From Ancylothrix sp036704045 (GTDB lineage Bacteria > Cyanobacteriota > Cyanobacteriia > Cyanobacteriales > Oscillatoriaceae): a DNA stretch of 64,000 bases. Of the stretch, positions 37,964-45,865 are shown one piece after another. The stretch is from positions 1 to 64,000 of the forward strand of contig DATNQM010000016.1 of assembly GCA_036704045.1 (NCBI GenBank), given 5' to 3'. The notes beneath the pieces are model-generated. The model ran no database searches. It was not told the origin of the DNA and was given only the letters and a program-made list of their open reading frames with translations. Position 1 is the first letter of the stretch, and every line of letters begins with the position of its first letter. Made by a program: the position numbers and the translations under genes.

Positions 37964-39373
37964 TTAGTTGTTAACCACCGGCAACCAAACGACAAAGGTT
38001 GTACCAGGTTCAGAGGTAGGTAGTTCTCGCAAAGCTGGACTGAAAACTTCTATTTTGCCTTGCATTTGTTCGATGAGTTGTTTGGCAATGGCTAAACCTA
38101 AACCTGTGCCCGGAATATCGGTTTCTGCTTGAATGCCTCGGTAATGCCTTTCAAAAATGTGTTCTAAGTCTTGAGGGGGAATGCCTTTGCCGGTGTCTGT
38201 AATTGAGATTTTTAACAAATGGGAATTTTCTTTGCCGGGGGTGTGATCTGAGGAGGTGTCGGAATTATTGGTTTCTTTTCTGGCCGGTGGCTGAAAGATT
38301 TCGCTGACTTCGATAAAAATCTGCCCTGGGGTAGATGTGTACTTTACGGCATTGTCTATCAAATTACTTAAAACTTCCCGTACAGCTTGGGGGTTGGCTG
38401 TTACCGCTGGTAAGTCCGAGGGGATATGACTATAAACTTCTAACTGGCGTTCAGCCGCCATAGCAGTAGCGGAGATAACTAAAGGTTCTAGGACTTCGGC
38501 AACGGCACAAGATTGAAGGCTGGAAGCAGGAAGCAATGGAAGGGGGGAAGAAACCGGCCTACTCGGTTCTGTGGGGAGTATGTGAGATGAGGTATGGTGT
38601 GGCTGGTCGGTGACGGTATCCATTTGAGACAGGAGTTCTTGTAACCGGTCGCTTTCTCGGAGGATGTTTTGAGCGATGTCGCGGTTGCTATCGTTGGGTT
38701 TGAGGCGTTTAAGTAGCAGTTTGCCAAAGGTTTTGAGGGCGGTGAGGGGACTGCGTATTTGGTGAAGGAGGTTGTCGAGGATATCGTATTGCTGGGTAAT
38801 GGAATATTGTTCTTGACGGTAGCTAATTTCCCAGTAAGCTTGGCGCCGGTCGAGGACGCAAGCAAGTGCAAGGGTATGGGCAATACGTTCGATTTGCAGG
38901 CGTTCTCGTTTGTTCCAGGGCCGGTCTTCTCGGCTGGTGACTAGAAATCCCATAACGGTGCCTTCGTGGATGAGAGGCAAAACAATTTGGCGTTTTGAAA
39001 TGCCGGTTTGGGATTTTTGATCGGTATAGTAGTCGGGGGAATGAAAGTCAAAAGCAGGGCTTTGCCAGTTTCCGAGTTCCACCGGCTTTCCTGAAGTGAG
39101 GGTGTCGGAAGGCAACCGGGGCAATTGGGAATTTGTATCGCTAGGGTTCAGCGTTAGGGTATTATGGTCTTCCCATGACGCTGCTGTGTCTGGATAGGCA
39201 ACGATGGGGATTAATTTGGCCTCGGTTTCTGCTTCGAGTTCTGCCTCGTTACCCTGGTGCAGTTGGTCTGTGGTTAAGTAAACCACAATCCAAGACGCTC
39301 TCAGTCCTTGAGCCAGCACGGCAACCTGTGACTGGCATAGCTCTACAAATTCTGGACTAACGGGCATTAACAT
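37964..39373 (-). CDS. GAF-domain sensor histidine kinase, Hik2/CSK-like
   Basis: About 469 residues, soluble. The N-terminal GAF-like domain begins MPVSPEFVELCQSQVAVL with a Cys near residue 13. The kinase core has His204 in LLHQIRSPLTALKTFGKLLL, then NLIDNAVKYTS (N box), DTGKGIP (G1) and GTGLGLAIA (G2). The HQIRSPLTALKTFGKLLLKRL block is what I associate with cyanobacterial Hik2 and the plastid sensor kinase CSK. These sense plastoquinone redox and salt state, and the conserved Cys is linked to an Fe-S cluster. The assignment is from memory. A linker (about 245-285) is Ser/Pro-rich. The first codon of the longest frame is TTG; I use the next ATG. Confidence 0.8.
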   Translation of the reverse strand: MLMPVSPEFVELCQSQVAVLAQGLRASWIVVYLTTDQLHQGNEAELEAETEAKLIPIVAYPDTAASWEDHNTLTLNPSDTNSQLPRLPSDTLTSGKPVELGNWQSPAFDFHSPDYYTDQKSQTGISKRQIVLPLIHEGTVMGFLVTSREDRPWNKRERLQIERIAHTLALACVLDRRQAYWEISYRQEQYSITQQYDILDNLLHQIRSPLTALKTFGKLLLKRLKPNDSNRDIAQNILRESDRLQELLSQMDTVTDQPHHTSSHILPTEPSRPVSSPLPLLPASSLQSCAVAEVLEPLVISATAMAAERQLEVYSHIPSDLPAVTANPQAVREVLSNLIDNAVKYTSTPGQIFIEVSEIFQPPARKETNNSDTSSDHTPGKENSHLLKISITDTGKGIPPQDLEHIFERHYRGIQAETDIPGTGLGLAIAKQLIEQMQGKIEVFSPALRELPTSEPGTTFVVWLPVVNN

Positions 39374-39704
39374 CAAGTCTGTTGGGGGTGTTTTAAAGGG
39401 TAAGCAGGGGGGAGAACGGAAGCAAGAAAAAGTGCTGTTTTAACTACTTTCAACCAATACGGTGTCAATTTCGCGTTGGCTTTTTTTTAGTTTTATTAAG
39501 ACTTTTATATTTTTATTACACTTTTTGTTTTGCTTAGGAGCAACTCTGGAGTTTAAAAGCGCTCTAAGGGTTGCCGGTATTGGGTTTTCAGCCTTTTGAT
39601 TTTTCACTAAAAAACGATTGATTTTTTGGACAGAAAGGGATATACTGGCGACGGTTTTTGTAACTATCACTACACCCCGTCGGCTGAAAGAGGAGGTAAA
39701 GAGG
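39374..39704. other. Divergent intergenic stretch containing the DUF3155 promoter
   Basis: 331 bp between the Hik2-like kinase and the DUF3155 gene. It contains T-rich tracts near 39479-39525 and the promoter at 39618-39646. No other gene was seen. Confidence 0.6.
39618..39646 (+). promoter_or_regulatory. Sigma-70-type promoter for the DUF3155 gene
   Basis: TTGATT (39618-39623) and TATACT (39641-39646) are separated by exactly 17 bp, giving a transcription start near 39653 and a leader of about 50 nt. It argues against reading the protein from the TTG at 39618. Confidence 0.6.
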
Positions 39705-40025
39705 TTGGCCAGGAGACGTAAACGTAAAAGCCGTCGTCGCCAAGAAGGGCGCCGAATTCTGGAGCATGTGCCTCAATATAGTATCGAAAGTGGCGAAGAT
39801 AAACCAGTCACAGCCGCTAGAAAATTTATACACGCCGAAGGCATTCTCCCACCGGCCTTATTGTTAGTTAAACGTAACGAACATACTACAGACCGCTATT
39901 TCTGGGCAGAAAAAGGGTTGTTTGGGGCGCAATATGTGGAAGAAAACCACTTTTTGTTCCCTAGCCTGAAAATGTTAGAGGGTAACACGGTTAATAATTC
40001 TAACACCGTACTTACCACTCGTTAA
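39705..40025 (+). CDS. DUF3155 family protein
   Basis: About 106 residues. The very basic N-terminus (ARRRKRKSRRRQEGRR) leads to KPVTAARKFIHAEGILPPAL and RNEHTTDRYFWAEKGLFGAQ, then YVEENHFLFPSL, text I recognise from the cyanobacterial DUF3155 family. The function is unknown; the basic tail suggests nucleic-acid or ribosome contact (inference). The start is set at TTG 39705 because AGGAGG (39691-39696) lies 8 nt upstream. The longer frame from 39618 overlaps the promoter. Confidence 0.8.
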   Translation: MARRRKRKSRRRQEGRRILEHVPQYSIESGEDKPVTAARKFIHAEGILPPALLLVKRNEHTTDRYFWAEKGLFGAQYVEENHFLFPSLKMLEGNTVNNSNTVLTTR

Positions 40026-40477
40026 CACTAAAACAGGTTGCCAATTTGTGCAAATCTTTCTAGGGAAGTAAGTTTTTGGCCTGGATTCTCACCCCGTAAA
40101 GGTTCAGGCTTGGCCCTTATTAAACTATAAACCAGACATGGTGGCGTTTTGGCTACCTGTGTGAGTTTCTGTTGAAAGGAGTGCATTTGTCAACTGTGCT
40201 GCTTGTAGATAGCGTGCAGCTAAATAGCTGTTAGTTGGTTGTTAGGAAATAAACCTATTAGAAGCAGAGTTTTTGCTCTTGCCAATTTTAGATAAAGAAA
40301 AGCTGCTCTTAAGCCTGATTGTGGGTTTAAGCGCAGTTTTTGTTACAAGCTACATTTTAGAAAAATGCTGAAACTGCCGGTAGGGGGGTAAGTTGAGAAG
40401 AGTAGGGAAGATTTTAGATGCAGGTGGGCGTAATAAAGAAAAAATGGCCAAATAAATTCAATCTAAAATCTTAAGTT
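40026..40477. other. Gene-free stretch with terminator-like hairpin
   Basis: 452 bp between convergent genes. It holds the hairpin at 40303-40341 and no convincing ORF. It is longer than expected for a convergent pair, so an uncharacterised small RNA is possible. Confidence 0.45.
40303..40341 (+). terminator. Imperfect hairpin followed by T-tract
   Basis: CTGCTCTTAAGCC (40303-40315) pairs imperfectly with GGGTTTAAGCGCAG (40323-40336), followed by TTTTTG. It lies about 280 bp beyond the DUF3155 stop. Confidence 0.5.
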
Positions 40478-41017
40478 TTAGGTGGACTCACCAGACTTAA
40501 AGGGAAAATTTTTGGTGAGTTCGGCAATTTCGTCGCGGTGAGCTTTGATAGAAATAGAAGTTACTCCTGTAGGAAGTGGAGGACTAAGGGCTTCGACTTT
40601 CAGGGAAACTTGCTCTTTTCGACCGGCCCTTTGCCAGTAAAACCAACCGGCGGCCGGTGCGAGCAGGAGTAGTCCCAGACAAGCAACACCGACTTGGGGC
40701 AGTAAAATGGCCAAAACCAAAGCCAAACAAAGGATACCTACTCCTGCTAGTAAACTTAAAAATACAGCTAAAAACCAACTAGGGCGGACATAGCCTTCAA
40801 AAGTGACTTGGTTATCTAAGCCATCAATCGCTGCCATACGATAGGCGCGATGGGAAAAATATTCTTCAAGCTGAGTCAAAACTGAGTCAACAGCTTGGTC
40901 AGAAATAAGCTTAACTTCCTCGGTTCTATCTTTAACAGAAGCGCGAATAAAGAAAAATAATCCAACTCCTAGCAGCAACGTCAGCAGGAAAGTGGATGAA
41001 AGAATCGCAGGTGTCAT
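40478..41017 (-). CDS. Probable cofactor assembly of complex C (CCB) protein
   Basis: 179 residues. It has an N-terminal membrane segment (about 5-25) ending FFFIRASVKDRTEEVKL, a short soluble part (HRAYRMAAIDGLDNQVTFEG), two adjacent membrane segments (about 79-127), and a C-terminal soluble tail (KAHRDEIAEL). Cyanobacterial proteins with this text are annotated, as I recall, as 'cofactor assembly of complex C subunit B', which acts in covalent attachment of haem c_i to cytochrome b6. No ligand or catalytic residue can be verified from sequence alone. The PadR gene lies 42 bp upstream on the same strand, so the two probably form an operon. Confidence 0.6.
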   Translation of the reverse strand: MTPAILSSTFLLTLLLGVGLFFFIRASVKDRTEEVKLISDQAVDSVLTQLEEYFSHRAYRMAAIDGLDNQVTFEGYVRPSWFLAVFLSLLAGVGILCLALVLAILLPQVGVACLGLLLLAPAAGWFYWQRAGRKEQVSLKVEALSPPLPTGVTSISIKAHRDEIAELTKNFPFKSGEST

Positions 41018-41059
41018 AAAGGCAGTTTTCCAGGCGCGGACTTTACATAAGTTTACTGT

Positions 41060-41473
41060 TTAGGAGGAGGATCTGTCAGATTTTTGATGAAAACTCAAGT
41101 CGAGTGCGCGAAAAGAACGCATTGAAGTATGACCACCGATATACTCTTCCCAGAGGCTGGCAAGTTCTTGGGCGCGTGATTTCCATTTAGGGCGAATAAC
41201 GTACATCCGGCGGGGACGCCCGCGCCCTTCAACTTTTTTCCAATAACCTTTAATAGCGCGTTCATCTTCAAGAAATTTGAGGGCGCTGTAGAGTACGGTA
41301 TCTGAGAGGCGGTAGGCGGGATAGTTCTGTTGGAGGTTTTGGATAAGTTCTGTACCGTAGGAGTCGCTTTCCAATAAAGTGAAAAGGATATAACAAACAG
41401 TTAGCTCTTTATTAAGATAAATCGGCGGTGGTACTTGAAAAAATTGGTAAATGTCTTCAATTCGCATGAGCAT
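41060..41473 (-). CDS. PadR-family transcriptional regulator
   Basis: About 137 residues with the PadR winged helix: LTVCYILFTLLESDSYGTEL, RLSDTVLYSALKFLEDERAI, then the wing KKVEGRGRPRRMYVIRPKW and a short C-terminal dimerisation helix. The longest frame starts at TTG 41515; I prefer ATG 41473 (MLMRIED), with AGGA about 13 nt upstream, and ATG 41467 is also possible. The circadian factor Pex belongs to the same fold, so a Pex-like role is an alternative. A CCB-like gene follows 42 bp downstream, and palindromic sites upstream suggest autoregulation. Confidence 0.82.
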   Translation of the reverse strand: MLMRIEDIYQFFQVPPPIYLNKELTVCYILFTLLESDSYGTELIQNLQQNYPAYRLSDTVLYSALKFLEDERAIKGYWKKVEGRGRPRRMYVIRPKWKSRAQELASLWEEYIGGHTSMRSFRALDLSFHQKSDRSSS

Positions 41474-41651
41474 ACTTATTTGTTTTTCCTTAAAAAAATG
41501 GCTTGACTGATTCAACTACCAAACCTAAGACTTTGGGTTTTAGGGGTGGCTAATAAACTTTCAATGGAGTGGTGAGTAGTTATTAACTAAAGCTACTAAT
41601 GTCAGCTTTTATCGTAGTTTCAGGCCAGGGGGCCAAACTATGGCTGATTCT

Positions 41652-41673
41652 TTATCTATCTAAAGATAGATAA
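41652..41673. promoter_or_regulatory. Perfect operator-like palindrome (site 1)
   Basis: TTATCTATC (41652-41660) and GATAGATAA (41665-41673) are perfect inverted arms around TAAA, 179 bp upstream of the PadR start. Confidence 0.6.
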
Positions 41674-41713
41674 GGAAACGGCATCTAATCCGAACAAAGG
41701 AACTTTAGCAAGA

Positions 41714-41733
41714 ACTATATCTAAAGGTAGAGA
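41714..41733. promoter_or_regulatory. Degenerate operator-like palindrome (site 2)
   Basis: ACTATATC-TAAA-GGTAGAGA has the same TAAA centre as site 1, with partly matching arms. Confidence 0.45.
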
Positions 41734-41775
41734 AGGCTTTACAAGCTGTTAACTTGGAAACTCCAAAAAGTAAAA

Positions 41776-41791
41776 TCTATCTAAAGATAGA
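41776..41791. promoter_or_regulatory. Operator-like palindrome (site 3)
   Basis: TCTATC (41776-41781) and GATAGA (41786-41791) flank TAAA exactly as in site 1. Confidence 0.6.
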
Positions 41792-42220
41792 GTGGCAAAG
41801 GCAATAACTTAAAATTTTGGAACCTAGCCTTTAGCGCTCAGGTTTACAAAAGAGCAGGAGTCATTGCGACGGCAACTTTTAGAAGCATGAATCAATGGAA
41901 TTGGGTTAGATTTTTTTTGCAGTTGAGCCTCTGGATTTCATTAGCTCTAAAAATCTAATATTGAGTTTACAATTAACACCAAGAAAACTAAGGTTTTCAT
42001 TTACAAGATAGGTAATTTTCAAAAAATTGTCAAACAGTATTCTTAAAAATTTTTCACGAATGCAAAATAGGAGTTTTTAACTTCTATGTAAATATTGTTG
42101 GAAAAAGACTGAAGCCCTAAAAACAGCTTAGTTAGGGGAGAGGCTAAGCATCTCTGTTGTTGTGTTTCAAAGGGTTATAGATTTTTTTAGGGGATTCTTC
42201 TAGCCTGCCGTCAGGGTATA

Positions 42221-42256
42221 GTCTACCTAAAGGAATAGACGACTAAAAGAGGTAGA
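42221..42256. promoter_or_regulatory. Related distal palindrome (site 4)
   Basis: GTCTACC-TAAA-GGAATAGAC (42221-42240) echoes the TAAA-centred sites. TCTACCT (42222-42228) also pairs with AGGTAGA (42250-42256). Confidence 0.4.
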
Positions 42257-42657
42257 TTGCCATTGGAAATGAGATTTGTTAGCCTCAATAAAAATCCTGC
42301 CGGTCGTGTTTTTATGAAGAAAATAATAGACTGTAAATTGTACTGAGTTATAAGTGTTTGTTTACAAAGATTTTGTAAACTTTATTGCCTATTTATAAAA
42401 AAGCTTGCAAATTATACTTATAAAATTAGAAAAAGTAGTAGTGAGTAAATTGAAAGAACTTAGGAAGCATTAAAACTGAATAAAAGTCAAGGTAGTTTCT
42501 ACGAAAATTACTTGGTTATGTTTAGGAAAAAGTAAAAAAATAGGCCCAAGACAAGTAAGCAAGGAAAAATATTAGGGTATTTAATTGTGGAAAATACGGA
42601 GAATTTAGGCGTGGTGACAGGTTTGTTTTAAATTGTGGCAAAGATATAAAGTTGTAA

Positions 42658-42702
42658 AAACCGATCTCATCTGCTGCTGTTGCATTTTGATGAGGCCGGT
42701 TT
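42658..42702. terminator. Terminator downstream of asnS
   Basis: AAACCGATCTCATC (42658-42671) pairs imperfectly with GATGAGGCCGGTTT (42689-42702). On the minus strand it is followed by a T-run, as expected for asnS, and on the plus strand by TTAAATTTTTTTT. Confidence 0.7.
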
Positions 42703-42746
42703 TAAATTTTTTTTACTTGATGTATAGCGGTTTTGAGTAAGGGAAA

Positions 42747-44138
42747 TTAAAACTCAATAGTTAATGGTGCACGCGGAAAAGGAATAACATCACGGATATT
42801 TTGCATACCCGTCATAAACTGCACCAAACGCTCAAACCCTAAACCAAAACCGGCATGAGGTACTGTACCAAAGCGGCGCAGATCCAAATACCACCAATAA
42901 TTTTCGACATCCAAACCTTGGGCTTTGAGCCGGCGTTCAAGCACATCTAAACGTTCTTCACGCTGGGAACCACCAATAATTTCGCCAATTTTCGGCGCGA
43001 GAATATCCATTGCGGCGACAGTCTTCTCGTCATCATTCAAACGCATATAGAAAGCCTTGATCCCTACCGGGTAATCGGTAACAATCACCGGCTTTTTAAA
43101 CAATTCTTCGGCTAAATAACGCTCATGTTCCGATTGTAAATCTAAGCCCCAGCTTACCGGATATTCAAACTGCTTATCCGCTTTTTCCAATAATTTAATC
43201 GCCTCGGTGTAGGGCAAGCGCTCAAACTGATTATTAATAATATTGTCTGCGGTAGCCAATACAGTATTATCAATTCGTTGGTTGAAAAATTCCATATCTT
43301 CTGAGCATTTTTCTAAAACATATTTAAAAGTGTGTTTAAGAAACGCCTCAGCAAGATCCATATCTCCTTGAAGATCACAAAAGGCCATTTCTGGCTCAAC
43401 CATCCAAAATTCTGCGAGGTGACGGGAAGTGTTGGAGTTTTCGGCGCGGAAAGTTGGGCCAAAAGTGTACACATTGCTAAAAGCCATTGCCATTACTTCT
43501 GCTTCTAGCTGTCCGCTGACTGTAAGGAAGGCCGGTTTGCCAAAAAAGTCTTTACTGTAGTCTATCTCTTTGTTTTCTGTCACCGGCATTTTTGTTAAAT
43601 CCAAACTGGTAACAGCAAACATCTCACCGGCGCCCTCGCAGTCACTCGACGTAATAATAGGAGTATGCACCCATAAAAAACCTTGCTCTTGAAAAAACTG
43701 GTGAATGGCGGTAGCACAAGCATTTCGCACCCGAAACACCGCCCCAAGAGTATTGGTGCGAGCTCGTAAATGGCCTATTTCCCGCAGAAACTCAAAGGAG
43801 TGGCGTTTTTTCTGTAGGGGGTAGGTTTCGGGGTTCGCTTCGCCATAAACTTTGAGGGTAGAAGCTTTGAGTTCAATACGTTGGCCTTTGGCCGGAGAAG
43901 CAACAAGAATACCGCTGATCTCAACGGAGGTGCCGGTGTTTAATTGTTTGACGAGGTTGCTATAGTCAGGGATATCCGGGTTGAGAACAACTTGCAGATT
44001 TGCCATTGATGAACCATCATTGACTTCAACAAAGGAAAAGTCTTTGAGTTCTCGTTTTGTTCGCACCCAACCTTGGATAGTTAAGGTTTCGTCTGGTTGA
44101 CCATTTCGCAAAAGTTCTGCGATTCGTTGCTTTGTCAT
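42747..44138 (-). CDS. asnS: Asparagine--tRNA ligase
   Basis: A 463-residue class IIb aminoacyl-tRNA synthetase that charges tRNA-Asn. The N-terminal OB fold (IQGWVRTKRELKDFSFVEVNDGSS) binds the anticodon. The catalytic core has motif 2 (TFRAENSNTSRHLAEFWMVEPE) and motif 3 (GFGLGFERLVQFMTG). The DYPVGIKAFYMR segment and lengthened core are typical of AsnRS rather than AspRS. It is full length. A sulfotransferase-like gene lies 43 bp upstream on the same strand. Confidence 0.96.
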   Translation of the reverse strand: MTKQRIAELLRNGQPDETLTIQGWVRTKRELKDFSFVEVNDGSSMANLQVVLNPDIPDYSNLVKQLNTGTSVEISGILVASPAKGQRIELKASTLKVYGEANPETYPLQKKRHSFEFLREIGHLRARTNTLGAVFRVRNACATAIHQFFQEQGFLWVHTPIITSSDCEGAGEMFAVTSLDLTKMPVTENKEIDYSKDFFGKPAFLTVSGQLEAEVMAMAFSNVYTFGPTFRAENSNTSRHLAEFWMVEPEMAFCDLQGDMDLAEAFLKHTFKYVLEKCSEDMEFFNQRIDNTVLATADNIINNQFERLPYTEAIKLLEKADKQFEYPVSWGLDLQSEHERYLAEELFKKPVIVTDYPVGIKAFYMRLNDDEKTVAAMDILAPKIGEIIGGSQREERLDVLERRLKAQGLDVENYWWYLDLRRFGTVPHAGFGLGFERLVQFMTGMQNIRDVIPFPRAPLTIEF

Positions 44139-44181
44139 TTGGTTATGCGAATTTGTGATATTTTGTTCCTCTTACAAGATA

Positions 44182-44910
44182 TCAGGTATCAATAAGCTTC
44201 TGACTTAGAGCCGTTGTTTTAAAAATCTGATAAATTTGGTTAGCTTCTTCCAACATGGGGGCATATTTTTTACTTTGTATTTCTTCAATTATTTTTTTCC
44301 GTCTTTCTTCTTCCGACTCATTTTTAATGTTTAAATGTTTTGATGGGAAACTGGTATTCAATTTCCCACCCATTATTTTGTACACTTTTTCTTTGTTAGC
44401 GGGTGTATTTTTCCAAAGAGCAAAACTAGTGTTAAATTTTGCATTAACTCGTTTGATTACTTGGGAATAGTTTTGAGTAACTTCTTCAAATTCTCCGATT
44501 ATGTAACTGTTTTGATAGTCGATAATTGCTGAATAAAAAGATATATAATACGATAAAGATCTATAAATACTATATTTTGGAAAGGCAGTGATACAAGAAA
44601 GCACTGCATCTTTAGGATTTCGTAGTAAAACTAGGGCAGGAATTTTCCATTCCGCTGCTCGAATAATTTGAGCCGGTGCGTGTAAATGATGAGCAATCTT
44701 AACAGGCTCAGGCTGAGACTGAAAAAATGCAATTACTGCAAAAGTATTGGCACAACGAGGGAATCCTTCAATAACTATTTGGGTATTTTGTTGGACAATA
44801 GTGAGATTTTGGGGAGGAAAATAAGCTCTACAAATAGGATAAAAAAGTAATGGATTTTGGCGAACTAAAGTTCTCACTGGAACTGTTATATCCATCAAAT
44901 TCCTCAACAT
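44182..44910 (-). CDS. Sulfotransferase-like protein
   Basis: 242 residues. The 5'-phosphosulfate-binding loop appears as IVIEGFPRCANTFAV and the 3'-phosphate motif as LVLLRNPKDAVLS. An acidic/basic region follows (IIGEFEEVTQNYSQVI) and then a charged C-terminal helix (NESEEERRKKIIEEIQSKK). The family transfers sulfate from PAPS to sugars, lipids or small molecules; the acceptor is unknown. Low GC and lysine-rich content relative to neighbours hint at transfer. It lies upstream of asnS on the same strand. Confidence 0.75.
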   Translation of the reverse strand: MLRNLMDITVPVRTLVRQNPLLFYPICRAYFPPQNLTIVQQNTQIVIEGFPRCANTFAVIAFFQSQPEPVKIAHHLHAPAQIIRAAEWKIPALVLLRNPKDAVLSCITAFPKYSIYRSLSYYISFYSAIIDYQNSYIIGEFEEVTQNYSQVIKRVNAKFNTSFALWKNTPANKEKVYKIMGGKLNTSFPSKHLNIKNESEEERRKKIIEEIQSKKYAPMLEEANQIYQIFKTTALSQKLIDT

Positions 44911-44996
44911 TATTTAAACCCTCCTCTAGCCTTTTTGTAAAGTAAAAGTTGATTAAATAGGCAATAATAATTATGCAATTTCCGTATAATTATTAA

Positions 44997-45359
44997 TTAA
45001 CCCACCAACGATTTTAAAATCCAGCCTACCACAATACCGGCACCAGTAAAACGCACGGCTTGCCAAAATGGTTCTTTCAAACTTCCCCACGAAAAAAGGC
45101 TGCTTTCTAAATTCAATTCAATGCTTTCGAGTTGCTCTTGAATTTGTTTTAGCTGGGTTTTAAAAGTATGATCTCTTTGAAGACGAGATTGTTTCTTTAG
45201 TTGTTCCTGCTGGTGCAAAAGTTCACTTTGTCTTTCTCTATCTTGTTGAATTTGAGTGTAGCGTTCTTTTAATTGCAGCAAACTTTGCTCAACTTCGGCG
45301 AGTTGTTGCTCAAAGTTTGGATCTTCGGAATTGTTAGGGTTAGGTTGGCCTAAGGACAT
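44997..45359 (-). CDS. Coiled-coil protein with C-terminal membrane anchor
   Basis: 120 residues. A long Gln/Glu/Leu-rich coiled coil (about 15-85) is followed by FWQAVRFTGAGIVVGWILKS, a single C-terminal membrane segment, so it is probably tail-anchored. No known domain. Its start codon is only 38 bp from that of the divergent gene at 45398. Confidence 0.65.
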   Translation of the reverse strand: MSLGQPNPNNSEDPNFEQQLAEVEQSLLQLKERYTQIQQDRERQSELLHQQEQLKKQSRLQRDHTFKTQLKQIQEQLESIELNLESSLFSWGSLKEPFWQAVRFTGAGIVVGWILKSLVG

Positions 45360-45397
45360 AAAGGCGTTGTAGAGTAAAAGAAAATATAAACCACTTT

Positions 45398-45706
45398 ATG
45401 CCTAACCCTACCCCAAATAGCGCTCCTACTTCCACCGGCCTCCAAAGTCCAGAAGCCGGCAACTTGCAAAACTTCACCACCTTAGAACTAGCACAAGCCC
45501 TAGCCCAAAGACTCGCCATCACCGAAAAAGACTGGCACCGGCTCAAATCTAACCGTAAAGCCAGAGCCCGTGAACAAGCAGCAGCCGCTTTAGTTTTTTT
45601 ACTAAAAGACAGCCCAGAGGAAGCCTTACCTAGGCTACAACAAGCTGTTGGTTGGTTAGATCGTTCAATTTCTGCACCACCTTGTCCCACTCATGGGCAG
45701 CAGTAA
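45398..45706 (+). CDS. Conserved cyanobacterial protein (DUF6439-like)
   Basis: 102 residues. The conserved-looking core is LAQALAQRLAITEKDWHRL, then KSNRKARAREQAAAALVFLL and LQQAVGWLDRSISAPPCPTH. It is helical and TPR-like in character. I recall this pattern from a cyanobacterial DUF family, probably DUF6439; the function is unknown. It is divergent from the coiled-coil gene across 38 bp. Confidence 0.7.
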   Translation: MPNPTPNSAPTSTGLQSPEAGNLQNFTTLELAQALAQRLAITEKDWHRLKSNRKARAREQAAAALVFLLKDSPEEALPRLQQAVGWLDRSISAPPCPTHGQQ

Positions 45707-45865
45707 CTTTATCAATTGATGTGATGGGCTAAATTTGGAAAACTTTGTAATCAACCCTCAAAAATTATTTTTGGCGAACATGAAAGACAAAGTTGTGGAA
45801 AATCATATTTATGTCTTATGAGACATAAAATTATTGAATTGAAAGTGCTCATTAAAATGTAAAAT

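Larger units (their letters stand above)
41474..42746. other. 1.27-kb gene-free stretch upstream of the PadR operon
   Basis: The longest non-coding interval in the window. It contains palindromic sites with a TAAA centre (41652-41791 and near 42222), the asnS terminator (42658-42702) and otherwise AT-rich sequence without a convincing ORF or tRNA. It may encode small RNAs or be a large regulatory region. Confidence 0.6.

Noticed and set aside
41474..42746. tRNA genes in the long gap
   Set aside because: No T-loop GGTTCGA-type sequence or cloverleaf was seen.
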